Shown here one piece after another: positions 49,766 through 57,998 of a DNA stretch of 64,000 nucleotides. Made by a program: the position numbers and the translations under genes. Position 1 is the first letter of the stretch, and every line of letters starts with the position of its first letter. Origin of the DNA: Enterobacteriaceae bacterium RIT691 (GTDB lineage: Bacteria; Pseudomonadota; Gammaproteobacteria; Enterobacterales; Enterobacteriaceae); assembly GCA_009668205.1 (NCBI GenBank), contig WJYM01000001.1, positions 62,001 to 126,000 of the forward strand. Direction: 5' to 3'. The notes beneath the pieces are model-generated. The model saw nothing but the letters and a program-made list of their open reading frames with translations, had not been told where the DNA came from and searched no databases.

Positions 49766-50503
49766 ATGTCTGGTACAAGGTTTTATTTTAATCTTGCACT
49801 CTTTGGTGCTACTTCATCTATAGCAGACATGAGAATGCTGGCTGAGCAAGCTGAACACGCTATAAGCAACGCCATAGCTAACGCTCAGGTAGTTGAAAGT
49901 GAGTATGAAGATGAAGATACAGATGAACAGGGCAATGCTTATCATTACACACAGAAAGTTTATTCGTGTGGTTCATGCACTGGTTATGATGCAACTGAAG
50001 CGAAGATGGAATATGAACATTTAATAGCACAGCTAACACGCAGGTCAGCCTACCTTACAATATTTGGTATCTTTGAGTATCACATGTCTAAGTGCAGAGA
50101 CATTATGATTAGAGATACAGGGTATGATAAAAAGCTTCCAAGGGGAGTTGTGGAAGGTGCAGAAGAGCTACTCAAACATGCACTTGGGTGCAACAGCGCC
50201 CCTGATTTGACGCACCTTTCAGTATTACGAAACATCTTTGCTCATAACGATGGAAAGTATCATGAGTACGAAGAAGTAAAAAACAGAATTGGCAAGAAAA
50301 CGGATAGTGAGAAACGGCAACTCCGGGGATTCGAGCAAGCTATTAAAGAGTTTTCTGGTGTGTCACGAAACCAATTAAAAAGCATAACAATAGATGAATC
50401 TTTTCTTCCTGAAGCGATTTACGCCCTAGAGACATTTGCAAAAACATTATCAGATGCAATCACGCACCAGGGAAATCATAAACTACAAACCACATCCCCT
50501 TAG
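49766..50503 (+). CDS. Unknown protein with HEPN-type RNxxxH motif
   Basis: A 245-residue, mostly helical, acidic protein. The sequence LRNIFAHNDG (Arg155-His160) is the RNxxxH signature of HEPN domains, many of which are metal-independent RNases in toxin-antitoxin, abortive-infection and CRISPR systems. The preceding helices (LIAQLTRRSAYLTIFGIFEYH) fit a HEPN bundle. A CxxC (SCGSCTGY, near residue 70) lies in the N-terminal half. A very good ribosome-binding site, AGAGGAAAGG, directly precedes the ATG. No antitoxin-like nucleotidyltransferase (MNT) gene is adjacent. It may instead be a non-catalytic HEPN protein. Function is inferred from the motif and the mobile setting. Confidence 0.65.
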   Translation: MSGTRFYFNLALFGATSSIADMRMLAEQAEHAISNAIANAQVVESEYEDEDTDEQGNAYHYTQKVYSCGSCTGYDATEAKMEYEHLIAQLTRRSAYLTIFGIFEYHMSKCRDIMIRDTGYDKKLPRGVVEGAEELLKHALGCNSAPDLTHLSVLRNIFAHNDGKYHEYEEVKNRIGKKTDSEKRQLRGFEQAIKEFSGVSRNQLKSITIDESFLPEAIYALETFAKTLSDAITHQGNHKLQTTSP

Positions 50504-50512
50504 ATAATAGAT

Positions 50513-50540
50513 ATAAAAAAACCCTCGACTATAGAGGGCT
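50513..50540 (-). terminator. Terminator between convergent element genes
   Basis: Stem CCCTC/GAGGG with a seven-base loop. On the minus strand it is followed by seven T residues, so it ends the predicted exported-protein gene; on the plus strand the tract is CTATATTTAT and may slow HEPN-gene transcripts. Confidence 0.75.
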
Positions 50541-50547
50541 ATATTTA

Positions 50548-51030
50548 TCAATCTGAGTTTGTTACTTTGCAATGTGCAAAAACGCCATTATCCACATTAA
50601 GCCTAGTAATTACCCCATCTATAGTTGGTCTGCTATGGTCCATTGCATAAACAAGTGCGTATCCTTTGCCGTCACCAATAAAAATATCATTTTCCAGCCT
50701 ACGCCCTTGCATATCGACAACACCGCTGGTATCAGACAATTTAGCAAGCACTTTGTTGTTATGAGTTATAGTCCCAAGCTTTTGCATTTCTATACCAGCG
50801 CTACTCATTTGAACTTCTTCGTAAACCTTATAGCCGTTATCACAATCAGCCTGAGTTGTGTAAGTGGTTGTTGCTGATGCCTCAACCTCACTCGGTGCAA
50901 CCCTACTATCATGAGAACGTAGGCCACATGAAGAACCATCTGTTGCTGTTTCAGAATAACCATCACAATTACCAGCTAATACTTCCGATGAAAACCCCAA
51001 CAACATAACCGCTATAATCATCTTTTTCAT
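50548..51030 (-). CDS. Predicted exported protein of unknown function
   Basis: A 160-residue protein with a clear signal peptide (KKMIIAVMLLGFSSEVLA, cleavage near residue 19). The mature part begins GNCDGYSE and contains four cysteines (NCDG, SSCGL, ADCDNG, AHCKV), so two disulfides are likely in the periplasm or outside the cell. A Thr/Ala/Glu-rich stretch (ASATTTYTTQAD) separates the two halves. GGGATG precedes the ATG. It converges on the HEPN-motif gene. No family was recognised; it could be a surface or exclusion factor, but that is guesswork. Confidence 0.6.
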   Translation of the reverse strand: MKKMIIAVMLLGFSSEVLAGNCDGYSETATDGSSCGLRSHDSRVAPSEVEASATTTYTTQADCDNGYKVYEEVQMSSAGIEMQKLGTITHNNKVLAKLSDTSGVVDMQGRRLENDIFIGDGKGYALVYAMDHSRPTIDGVITRLNVDNGVFAHCKVTNSD

Positions 51031-51131
51031 TATTGCATCCCAAAACTATTCAAAAATTGAGCAATGTTGTATTGCATGTCCACAAGATTTTCAATTAGTT
51101 AGCTATCCATAATTAAATAAAGAGATTAAGC

Positions 51132-51326
51132 ATGACTAACAAAGAGCTAAGTCTAACTAAAACTCAATATTTAACGATGAAAGTGAAGGAGAGAATGCGA
51201 GAGCAGGAAGCCATAACCAGAGCGTTGAAATACTCAATACGGTCAGCTCAGAGGGAATCCAGATATGAGGATGTAGAAGTGTTGAGGAAGCTGTACAGAG
51301 AGAGTGTAGCCAACCTGAAAGACTGA
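51132..51326 (+). CDS. Small charged helical protein, unknown
   Basis: A 64-residue protein rich in Arg, Lys and Glu (TMKVKERMREQEAITRALKY and VEVLRKLYRESVANL), predicted wholly helical, with no membrane segment. GAGA lies nine bases before its ATG. Its size and charge would suit a small regulator, directionality factor or phage-derived protein, but no motif supports a choice. It is the last gene before the right-end repeat. Confidence 0.5.
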   Translation: MTNKELSLTKTQYLTMKVKERMREQEAITRALKYSIRSAQRESRYEDVEVLRKLYRESVANLKD

Positions 51327-51503
51327 GAAAGGAACGTGGCCTGAGAGCCCTACTTTATCCAGTGGACAGAACAGCACGAATACGAGGCCTTTGGTCGATA
51401 CTCACACTGTTGAGATGGTCTTTCCTTGCCCTTAGCGTCACACGTTTGATACAATGGTGATACAAAAAACGATAGGTTTTGTCGTATCTCCTTGATTTCT
51501 AAG

Positions 51504-51526
51504 ACCTGATAAAATCCGTTACGCAA
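51504..51526. repeat. Right-end repeat (candidate att site)
   Basis: ACCTGATAA, then AATC, then CGTTACGCAA, the copy of the left-end sequence at 47490, with three mismatches confined to the middle four bases. It lies about 130 bases before yciN. The rest of 51327-51656 holds no gene I can support; GAGGAG before yciN is its ribosome-binding site. Confidence 0.55.
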
Positions 51527-51656
51527 CTTTATTAGCATGCAAAATCGAATCCCGCCAGCGCGCCCATCCTGACAATCCCCCCGGATTTCACAGGGAAAAT
51601 TTGCCCGCATCAGGCTGTGGGCGTAAACTACGGGCAGTGTTTTAGAGGAGTCAGTG

Positions 51657-51908
51657 ATGCAAGAACCATCCCAACCTATCGATCGCCAGTCTCTGCTGGT
51701 TGAAGCCAACCGTTTGATCCGTGAGCATGATGACACCATGAAAGGTATCGAAGCGACCGGCGTTGAGCAACGCAACGGCGTGCTGGTTTTTAGCGGCGAG
51801 TTCTATCTCGATGAGCAAGGTTTGCCGACGGCCAAAAGCACCGCGGTCTTCAATATGTTCAAATATTTGGCCCACCAACTGTCAGAGAAGTATCATCTGA
51901 TCGATTAA
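51657..51908 (+). CDS. yciN: Conserved protein YciN
   Basis: An 83-residue protein of the E. coli length and close match ([40 protein letters not shown]). It is soluble; the function is not established. The ATG at 51657 with GAGGAG six bases upstream is preferred to the GTG just before it. In E. coli it adjoins topA; here the mobile element has split the pair. A strong shared terminator follows. Confidence 0.92.
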   Translation: MQEPSQPIDRQSLLVEANRLIREHDDTMKGIEATGVEQRNGVLVFSGEFYLDEQGLPTAKSTAVFNMFKYLAHQLSEKYHLID

Positions 51909-51941
51909 AAAAAAGCGAGGGTTACCCCTCGCTTTTTTTAT
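51907..51941. terminator. Bidirectional terminator between yciN and sohB
   Basis: Stem GCGAGGG/CCCTCGC with a four-base loop, flanked by a run of A residues on the left and seven T residues on the right, so it works for both convergent genes. Confidence 0.93.
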
Positions 51942-51954
51942 TCTGCTGGCCCGA

Positions 51955-53001
51955 TCACATCAGCGGCTTTTGCCCACGCTGCCACCAGCGCAGTAACAGA
52001 CGATCCGCACTTTCTGCTGCACTGCCGGTCACTTTGTCGAGCAGCTTCTTGCGCTGCAGGTAGCGCACGTTAAGCACATCACGCCCGTTCATCAGGCCCA
52101 GCAGCAGATCGTCACTGGTCCCGATGGCATCGACCAGGCCCTTCTCGAGCGCCTGTTTGCCATACCAGTGCTCACCGGTCGCCACCTGGTCAATATCCAG
52201 CGTTGGGCGCATTTCGTGGACGAATTCTTTGAACAGCAGATGTGTTTCGTTAAGGTCTTCACGAAACTTCTGTCGCCCTTCTTCGGTATTTTCACCCAGC
52301 AGCGTCAGCGTGCGTTTGTACTGGCCCGCCGTGTGCAGTTCGATATCAATATCTTTGTTTTTCAGGAAACGGTTAAAGTTTGGGATCTGTGCCACTACCC
52401 CAATAGAGCCGATGATAGCAAACGGCGCAGAGACGATTTTATCGCCCACGCACGCCATCATGTAGCCTCCGCTGGCCGCCACTTTGTCTACCGCGATGGT
52501 TATCGGGATTTTTTTGTCGCGCAGACGCTGCAGTTGCGAAGCCGCCAGCCCATAACCGTGCACCACGCCACCAGGGCTTTCCAGGCGAACCACCACCTGA
52601 TCCTGCGGTTTCACCACCGCCAGCACCGCCGTAACCTCTTCACGCAATGCGGCCACTTCATGCGCGTCCATGCTGCCTTTGAAATCCAGCACCCAGACGC
52701 GCGGCTTTTCGCCGGAGTCGCCGAGGCCTTTTTTGGCATTGGCTTTGGCTTCTTTTGCTTCCTGTTTGTGCTTTTTCTTTTGGGCTTTATGCCAGAGCTT
52801 TTGCTGCGCGCCATCGAGCAGCGCCACGCTCATGTCTTCCTGCATCTCTTTATATTGTTCACTGAGGTTAGTGATCCGCAGCTCTCCGCGCTGCTTTTTG
52901 CGTTGGGTAAGATTCACGATTAGCGTTGCAATCACCGCAATCGCAACCACAACCGTGGCGATTTTCGCCAAAAACAAACCATATTGAGACAGTAGTTCCA
53001 C
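51955..53001 (-). CDS. sohB: SohB, membrane-anchored S49-family peptidase
   Basis: A 348-residue inner-membrane serine peptidase related to SppA (E. coli SohB has 349). An N-terminal helix (YGLFLAKIATVVVAIAVIATLIV) anchors it. A charged Lys/Ala-rich stretch (residues 70-92) precedes the catalytic domain. The catalytic serine is in VAASGGYMMACVGD and the general-base lysine is probably in HTAGQYKRTLTLLGENTEEG. The start is GTG (53001), giving MELLSQYGLFLAK as in E. coli. The 264 bases to the divergent yciK hold both promoters. Confidence 0.95.
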   Translation of the reverse strand: MELLSQYGLFLAKIATVVVAIAVIATLIVNLTQRKKQRGELRITNLSEQYKEMQEDMSVALLDGAQQKLWHKAQKKKHKQEAKEAKANAKKGLGDSGEKPRVWVLDFKGSMDAHEVAALREEVTAVLAVVKPQDQVVVRLESPGGVVHGYGLAASQLQRLRDKKIPITIAVDKVAASGGYMMACVGDKIVSAPFAIIGSIGVVAQIPNFNRFLKNKDIDIELHTAGQYKRTLTLLGENTEEGRQKFREDLNETHLLFKEFVHEMRPTLDIDQVATGEHWYGKQALEKGLVDAIGTSDDLLLGLMNGRDVLNVRYLQRKKLLDKVTGSAAESADRLLLRWWQRGQKPLM

Positions 53002-53265
53002 GCTTCCACCTTGAAAAGAATCACTCTGTTATCGCGCACAGTGTACAACAGCCCATCCGGTGCGTCTTCCGCCTGAATTGTACGATGCGAGCCCGCTTCC
53101 AGCGTTTTCACATCGCAATGAAATGATTGCAAAATGTTAATTCGGTGTAACCTTTCCGCCTGACTGATTGAAATAGCGCGCCGTTTAGGGCATAAAGCCG
53201 AAAAGTGACGTAACAGAACAAGAACAGCTAGGTGGTGCCGAGTCCGCGCCACAGGAGAAGAGTCC

Positions 53266-54024
53266 GTGCACTATCAACCGCAACGAGATTTGCTACAGAA
53301 TCGCATTATTCTGGTCACCGGTGCCAGCGATGGCATCGGCCGTGAAGCCGCCCTGACCTACGCCCGCTATGGCGCGAGCGTGATCCTACTCGGGCGCAAC
53401 GAAGATAAATTACGTATCGTCGCCCAGGAGATTCAGCAGCAGGGTGGGATCGCGCCGCAGTGGTTCCTGCTCGATTTGCTGACCTGCACATCAGCAGAGT
53501 GCCAACAGCTGGCGCAGAAAGTCGCTATCCACTACCCGCGTCTTGACGGCATGCTGCACAACGCGGGCCTGCTGGGTGATGTGGTGCCGATGGACCAGCA
53601 AAAGCTGGATGTCTGGCAGGACGTCATGCAGGTGAACGTCAATGGCACCTTTATGCTGACCCAGGCACTCCTTCCTTTATTACTCAAGGCTGATGCCGGT
53701 TCGCTGGTCTTCACCTCGTCCAGCGTCGGTCAACAAGGCCGGGCCAATTGGGGCGCGTACGCCGTCTCCAAATTTGCCACCGAAGGCATGATGCAGGTGC
53801 TGGCAGAAGAGTATCAGGGGCGTCTGCGCGTCAACTGTATTAACCCAGGAGGGACCCGCACCGGCATGCGTGCCAGTGCCTTCCCGACGGAAGATCCGCT
53901 CAAGCTGAAAACCCCCGCCGATATCATGCCGCTTTACCTGTGGCTGATGGGCGACGACAGCCGCCGTAAAACCGGCACGACTTTTGATGCCCAGCCGGGC
54001 CGTAAACCAGGAATTGCCCAATGA
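53266..54024 (+). CDS. yciK: YciK, short-chain dehydrogenase
   Basis: A 252-residue Rossmann-fold oxidoreductase, the E. coli length. Cofactor motif TGASDGIGREAA is near residue 19, LHNAG near 93, and the catalytic Ser-Tyr-Lys lie in TSSSVGQQGRANWGAYAVSK. Substrate unknown. The start is GTG at 53266 with AGGAGAAG upstream, giving MHYQPQRDLLQNRIIL. It overlaps btuR by four bases (ATGA). Confidence 0.93.
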   Translation: MHYQPQRDLLQNRIILVTGASDGIGREAALTYARYGASVILLGRNEDKLRIVAQEIQQQGGIAPQWFLLDLLTCTSAECQQLAQKVAIHYPRLDGMLHNAGLLGDVVPMDQQKLDVWQDVMQVNVNGTFMLTQALLPLLLKADAGSLVFTSSSVGQQGRANWGAYAVSKFATEGMMQVLAEEYQGRLRVNCINPGGTRTGMRASAFPTEDPLKLKTPADIMPLYLWLMGDDSRRKTGTTFDAQPGRKPGIAQ

Positions 54025-54611
54025 GTGACGATCGCCATCGCGAACGCCAACAGCGTTTAAAAGAAAAAGTGGATGCCCGGGTTGCGCAGGCTCAGGAAGA
54101 ACGTGGGATCCTGCTGGTGCTGACGGGGAACGGTAAGGGGAAAACGACCGCCGCACTGGGTACCGCAACGCGTGCCGTTGGGCATGGTAAAAAAGTCGGG
54201 GTGATCCAGTTCATCAAAGGCGACTGGCCCAACGGTGAGCGCAATTTGCTGGAGCCGCACGGCGTAGAGTTTCAGGTCATGGCAACGGGCTTTACCTGGG
54301 ACACGCAGAACCGGGAAAGCGATACCGCCGCCTGCCTCAGCGTCTGGCAGCATGCCAAACGAATGATGGCTGATGAGACGCTGGATATGGTGGTGCTGGA
54401 TGAGCTGACCTATATGGTGGCGTATGATTATCTGCCATTAGAAGACGTGCTGAGCACGCTGCGCAATCGCCCCGTTAACCAGACGGTGATTGTCACCGGC
54501 CGCGGTTGTCACCGGGATATTATAGAGATGGCAGACACCGTCAGCGAACTGCGCCCGGTAAAGCATGCTTTTGACGCCGGGATCAAGGCGCAAATCGGGA
54601 TTGATTACTAA
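54021..54611 (+). CDS. btuR: Cob(I)alamin adenosyltransferase BtuR
   Basis: A 196-residue CobA-type ATP:corrinoid adenosyltransferase, which attaches the adenosyl group to reduced cobalamin for coenzyme B12 synthesis or salvage. The unusual P-loop GNGKGKTTAALG is near residue 36, and VVLDELTYMVAYDYL and VTGRGCHRDIIEMAD match the family. Coupled to yciK by a four-base overlap and ended by a strong terminator. Confidence 0.97.
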   Translation: MSDDRHRERQQRLKEKVDARVAQAQEERGILLVLTGNGKGKTTAALGTATRAVGHGKKVGVIQFIKGDWPNGERNLLEPHGVEFQVMATGFTWDTQNRESDTAACLSVWQHAKRMMADETLDMVVLDELTYMVAYDYLPLEDVLSTLRNRPVNQTVIVTGRGCHRDIIEMADTVSELRPVKHAFDAGIKAQIGIDY

Positions 54612-54672
54612 CGAAGCCTGCTTCAGCAGACTCCGTGCACCCGGGGTGTTGACGCTTATCGGGTCAGCGTAA

Positions 54673-54700
54673 TAAAAAAGGCCCCTAAGGGCCTTTTTTT
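54673..54700. terminator. Bidirectional terminator between btuR and rluB
   Basis: AAAAAAGGCCC, CTAA, GGGCC and seven T residues: a short GC stem flanked by A and T runs that serves both convergent genes. Confidence 0.92.
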
Positions 54701-54712
54701 ATCGGAAGTCTG

Positions 54713-55615
54713 TCAGGAACCGGTGCCGCTGTTACGGCTGCTGGAACGACGTCCCGGGGCGCTTTTCGCCGGTTTACTGCCCGTCTGAGTATGACGCTTA
54801 ACCGCACGACGAATCTGATTCGCCTTGGTGCGACGACGATCTTTCTCAACCGCCACTTTAGATTCGGTTTCTGGCTTCAGTTCCACCAGCTCGCGCAGGT
54901 AGTTGGTTTGCGCCAGATCCAACTCGGTGTAACCACCGCGCGGCAGACCTTTCGGCAGATTGATGTCGCCATAGCGAACACGGATAAGACGGCTAACCTG
55001 CACGCCAACCGCTTCCCACAGACGACGAACTTCACGGTTGCGGCCTTCGGTCAGCGTCACGTTATACCACTGGTTGATCCCTTCACCACCGGTAAATTTG
55101 ATGGTTTTAAAGGCTGCCGGGCCATCTTCCAACTGCACACCACGAGACAGCTGGCGAACTTTGTTGTCGTCCACTTCACCAAATACGCGCACGGCGTATT
55201 CACGCTCCACTTCGCGGCTTGGGTGCATCAGACGGTTCGCCAGTTCACCATCGGTGGTAAACAGCAGCAGACCACAGGTGTTGACGTCCAGACGACCTAC
55301 GGCAATCCAGCGTGCGCCACGCAGCTTTGGCAGACGATCAAACACGGTTGGACGGCCTTCCGGATCGCTGCGGGTGCAGAGCTCACCTTCCGGCTTGTAG
55401 TACGCCAGCACACGGCAGATCTGCTCAACGGACTCTTTTACTGAAATAAGATGTCCGTCGATACGGATTTTGAGACCCGGGATCACTTCAACGCGATCGC
55501 CAAGCGTGGCAATTTTGCCATCGACGCTCACGCGCCCGGCCTGGATCATGGTTTCGATTTCACGGCGGGAGCCGTGGCCAGCACGTGCCAGCACTTTCTG
55601 TAATTTCTCGCTCAT
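54713..55615 (-). CDS. rluB: 23S rRNA pseudouridine(2605) synthase RluB
   Basis: A 300-residue RsuA-family pseudouridine synthase (E. coli RluB has 291). An N-terminal S4 RNA-binding domain ([20 protein letters not shown]) is followed by the catalytic aspartate in [14 protein letters not shown]. The C-terminal 50 residues are basic and low in complexity ([17 protein letters not shown]), as in other RluB proteins. The 270 bases upstream are its promoter region; no other gene was seen there. Confidence 0.96.
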   Translation of the reverse strand: MSEKLQKVLARAGHGSRREIETMIQAGRVSVDGKIATLGDRVEVIPGLKIRIDGHLISVKESVEQICRVLAYYKPEGELCTRSDPEGRPTVFDRLPKLRGARWIAVGRLDVNTCGLLLFTTDGELANRLMHPSREVEREYAVRVFGEVDDNKVRQLSRGVQLEDGPAAFKTIKFTGGEGINQWYNVTLTEGRNREVRRLWEAVGVQVSRLIRVRYGDINLPKGLPRGGYTELDLAQTNYLRELVELKPETESKVAVEKDRRRTKANQIRRAVKRHTQTGSKPAKSAPGRRSSSRNSGTGS

Positions 55616-55885
55616 CGAGCTTCCTTAAGGTGTCGCCTTCCCAGGCGTCTGATGTATATTGCAAAATCAACACGTTAGCGGTTGCTTAACGCATCAACAA
55701 ATCTCATTTTCGCCCTTCGCTGCGCCGTAAAAACGCTCCGCGGCGTTTGGTGACCGCACATATTACATGAATTTTAGGCTAAATGATTCATCTCGTTAAG
55801 CTCACGCGCACGGCGTCGATTTCGGCTTTACCTCTTATGCATTCATACCAATAATGAATTATCCCTGTGCCTGCGGAACAAATGA

Positions 55886-56200
55886 ATGAAATCAGCCGCT
55901 CTCCTGCCTCAAAACGGCCACTGGCTGACGCTGCATCGAACGTTTTTAGCGACCTTCCAGCCGTTTATGTTTTACCAGTTAGGCGGGGGGACCTATTTAC
56001 GCTCTGCCCCCATCTGGGCTTATAACCTGCATAACGACGATTACAGCATGCCGTTGGGGATCGGGATTGGGCAGGTTATTAAGCAGCAAAAGACCGTATA
56101 CAACTTTTTCATTGAGCCGCAGGGATCCGTGGCGGATCGAGGACCAGGACAGCCCCGTTGGCAAATTTTTGCCGGGCTGAACCTGCAATTTCTGAACTGA
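55886..56200 (+). pseudogene. C-terminal remnant of an outer-membrane beta-barrel protein
   Basis: A 104-residue ORF whose residues 27-104 match the last strands of the about 300-residue transporter/phenol-degradation-type barrel family: [37 protein letters not shown] and the C-terminal [13 protein letters not shown] with its terminal aromatic signature. The first 25 residues are not a signal peptide, and no upstream N-terminal part is visible in any frame. It is therefore probably a decayed gene end. In E. coli this gap between rluB and yciO holds yciQ, which is missing here. Confidence 0.6.
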
Positions 56201-56266
56201 ACGCCCAGTGGCAGAAGACTACTGACAGGAAAACGGGAATGGTCGTGCTGCCATTCCCGTTTTGTT

Positions 56267-56887
56267 TTACAGGAAAGGCTTCACGTCGCCTACGCCTTCA
56301 CGCAGCACCACTGGCGCGTCGTCGGTAAGGTCGATAACCGTGGTGGGCTGCTGGCCGAGATAACCGCCGTGAATAATCAAATCCACCAGCTTCTCCAGAC
56401 GATCTTTGATCTCTTCCGGGTCAGATTCGGTGAATTCACTGCCCGGCAGCATCAGCGAGGTGGAGAGCATTGGCTCGCCCAGCGCTTCCAGCATCATCTG
56501 CGCAATGGGGTTTGAGGGGACGCGCATACCGATACTTTTACGTTTTTCCTGCAGCAGGCGGCGCGGCACCTCTTTCGTGCCCTTGAGGATGAACGTGTAA
56601 TTGCCCGGCGTGTTGTTTTTGATCAGACGAAACGCCACGTTATCGACATAGGCATAAGTCGACAGCTCCGACAGGTCGCGGCACATCAGGGTGAAGTTGT
56701 GGCCATCCGGCAGCTGACGAATACGGCAAATCCGCTCCATTGCCCCTTTATCTTCAATTTTGCACCCCAGGGCATAGCCGGAATCGGTGGGGTAGACAAT
56801 GACCCCGCCTTTACGCACAATCTCAACCGCCTGATTAATCAAACGCGGCTGCGGGTTGTCCGGATGCACATAAAAAAACTGACTCAT
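56267..56887 (-). CDS. yciO: YciO, YrdC/Sua5-like dsRNA-binding-fold protein
   Basis: A 206-residue protein, the E. coli length, of the YrdC family, which makes threonylcarbamoyl-AMP for tRNA modification. It carries KGGVIVYPTDSGYALGCKIE near residue 28 and the KRKSIGMRVPSNP segment near 115. YciO itself is a paralogue whose activity is weaker or different. The ATG overlaps the rnm stop codon (ATGA). Confidence 0.94.
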   Translation of the reverse strand: MSQFFYVHPDNPQPRLINQAVEIVRKGGVIVYPTDSGYALGCKIEDKGAMERICRIRQLPDGHNFTLMCRDLSELSTYAYVDNVAFRLIKNNTPGNYTFILKGTKEVPRRLLQEKRKSIGMRVPSNPIAQMMLEALGEPMLSTSLMLPGSEFTESDPEEIKDRLEKLVDLIIHGGYLGQQPTTVIDLTDDAPVVLREGVGDVKPFL

Positions 56888-57768
56888 ACTTCCCTCTCAT
56901 TAATCTTTTGGGGCTGTTGTTCCCAACTCTGCCATACGCCTTCCACACCGGCAGGCAGCCACAGCTTGCGTCCGAGTTCGATCCACGGACAGGGCTGATG
57001 AAAATCAGACCCCTGGGAAGCCATCAACCCGTATTGTCGGGCATAGGCGGCAAGCTGCGCTCGCTCATGGGGAGCCTGCTGACACTGGGCGACCTCCATG
57101 GCGTCACCACCACTTTCGCTGAAGTGTGCCAGCAGCCTTTTCAGCCACTTGGCGGACAGGTTGTAGCGTCCGGGATGAGCGATAACCGCTTTACCACCAG
57201 AATGATGAATCACATCAATAGCTTGTTCTATTGTACACCACTGCGGCGGAACATAGCCGGTTTTCCCGCGCGCCAGATATTTTTTAAACACGTCGGCCAT
57301 GGTGTTTGCTTTGCCCGCCTCGACCAGGAAACGGGCAAAATGGCCGCGCGTGACGGCGCCGCCATCGGCAAGCTTCAGCGCCCCCTCCCACGCACCGGGG
57401 ATCTGGGCTTTATCCAGACGCTCAGCAATAAGCATAGCTCTCTGCTGGCGGCGCTCAGTTTGCGCTTGCAGAAAAGTCACCAGGCTCGGATGCGTAATAT
57501 CAATATTTAAGCCGACGATATGAATCTCGTGGTTTTCCCAGACCGTAGAAATCTCAACGCCGCTGATAAGCGTCAACGGCAGGCCCGCGCGTTCGATTTC
57601 TGCCCGTGCCCCCGGAATGGCCGCCACGGTGTCGTGATCGGTGATAGCAAGCGTTCCCACCCGCATTTCCAGCGCTCTGTGTACCAGCGCTTCCGGGGTC
57701 AGACGACCATCAGAGGCGGTAGTATGGCTGTGTAAATCGTAAATTACGGCGTAGGTTGAGTCGGTCAA
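56884..57768 (-). CDS. rnm: RNase AM (YciV), PHP-domain 5'-exonuclease
   Basis: A 294-residue PHP-family metallo-phosphoesterase (E. coli: 293) that trims 5' ends of ribosomal RNAs and degrades short oligonucleotides. Metal ligands are in YDLHSHTTASDG, ITDHDT, EIHIVG, IAHPGRYN and QGSDFH. A TTG at 57768 with GGAG six bases upstream is chosen as the start, because it gives MTDSTYAVIYDLHS, lining up with E. coli; an ATG 15 codons earlier is the alternative. In E. coli the trp leader lies upstream; here a different operon does. Confidence 0.92.
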   Translation of the reverse strand: MTDSTYAVIYDLHSHTTASDGRLTPEALVHRALEMRVGTLAITDHDTVAAIPGARAEIERAGLPLTLISGVEISTVWENHEIHIVGLNIDITHPSLVTFLQAQTERRQQRAMLIAERLDKAQIPGAWEGALKLADGGAVTRGHFARFLVEAGKANTMADVFKKYLARGKTGYVPPQWCTIEQAIDVIHHSGGKAVIAHPGRYNLSAKWLKRLLAHFSESGGDAMEVAQCQQAPHERAQLAAYARQYGLMASQGSDFHQPCPWIELGRKLWLPAGVEGVWQSWEQQPQKINEREV

Positions 57769-57998
57769 AATCGCTCCGGCAGTCTGTTTAGGGTCGTTGG
57801 CGGGCGACATCATAGCGCCAGTGAATGATTTTCTGAAATCCAGGTTCTCTGCGATCGGCAATCTTCTGACTTTTAAGTTGTTTATTTTTGAGCAACCTAT
57901 ATCTTGCACGAATAGTCTTAGGCTATAACCTAAAGTAGACCTTATCCCATCAACCGCCCTCACTCCCCGGGCACTTTGTGATTTATCACGGAGCTTGT

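Larger units (their letters stand above)
47490..51526. mobile_element. Small integrated element between topA and yciN
   Basis: About 4.0 kb of clearly AT-richer sequence inserted between topA and yciN, which are adjacent in E. coli. It begins with a tyrosine recombinase reading inward from the left end. A 23-base repeat, 20 of 23 identical, marks both ends (47490 and 51504). Cargo is a membrane/coiled-coil protein, a HEPN-motif protein, a predicted exported protein and small ORFs. No replication, capsid or conjugation gene was recognised, so it is a minimal genomic island or satellite-like element. Boundaries are inferred from the repeat and the change in base composition. Confidence 0.75.

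Noticed and set aside
51350-51775. 141-codon minus-strand ORF crossing the right-end repeat and yciN
   Set aside because: It spans the element boundary and is antisense to yciN, so it cannot be an old gene.
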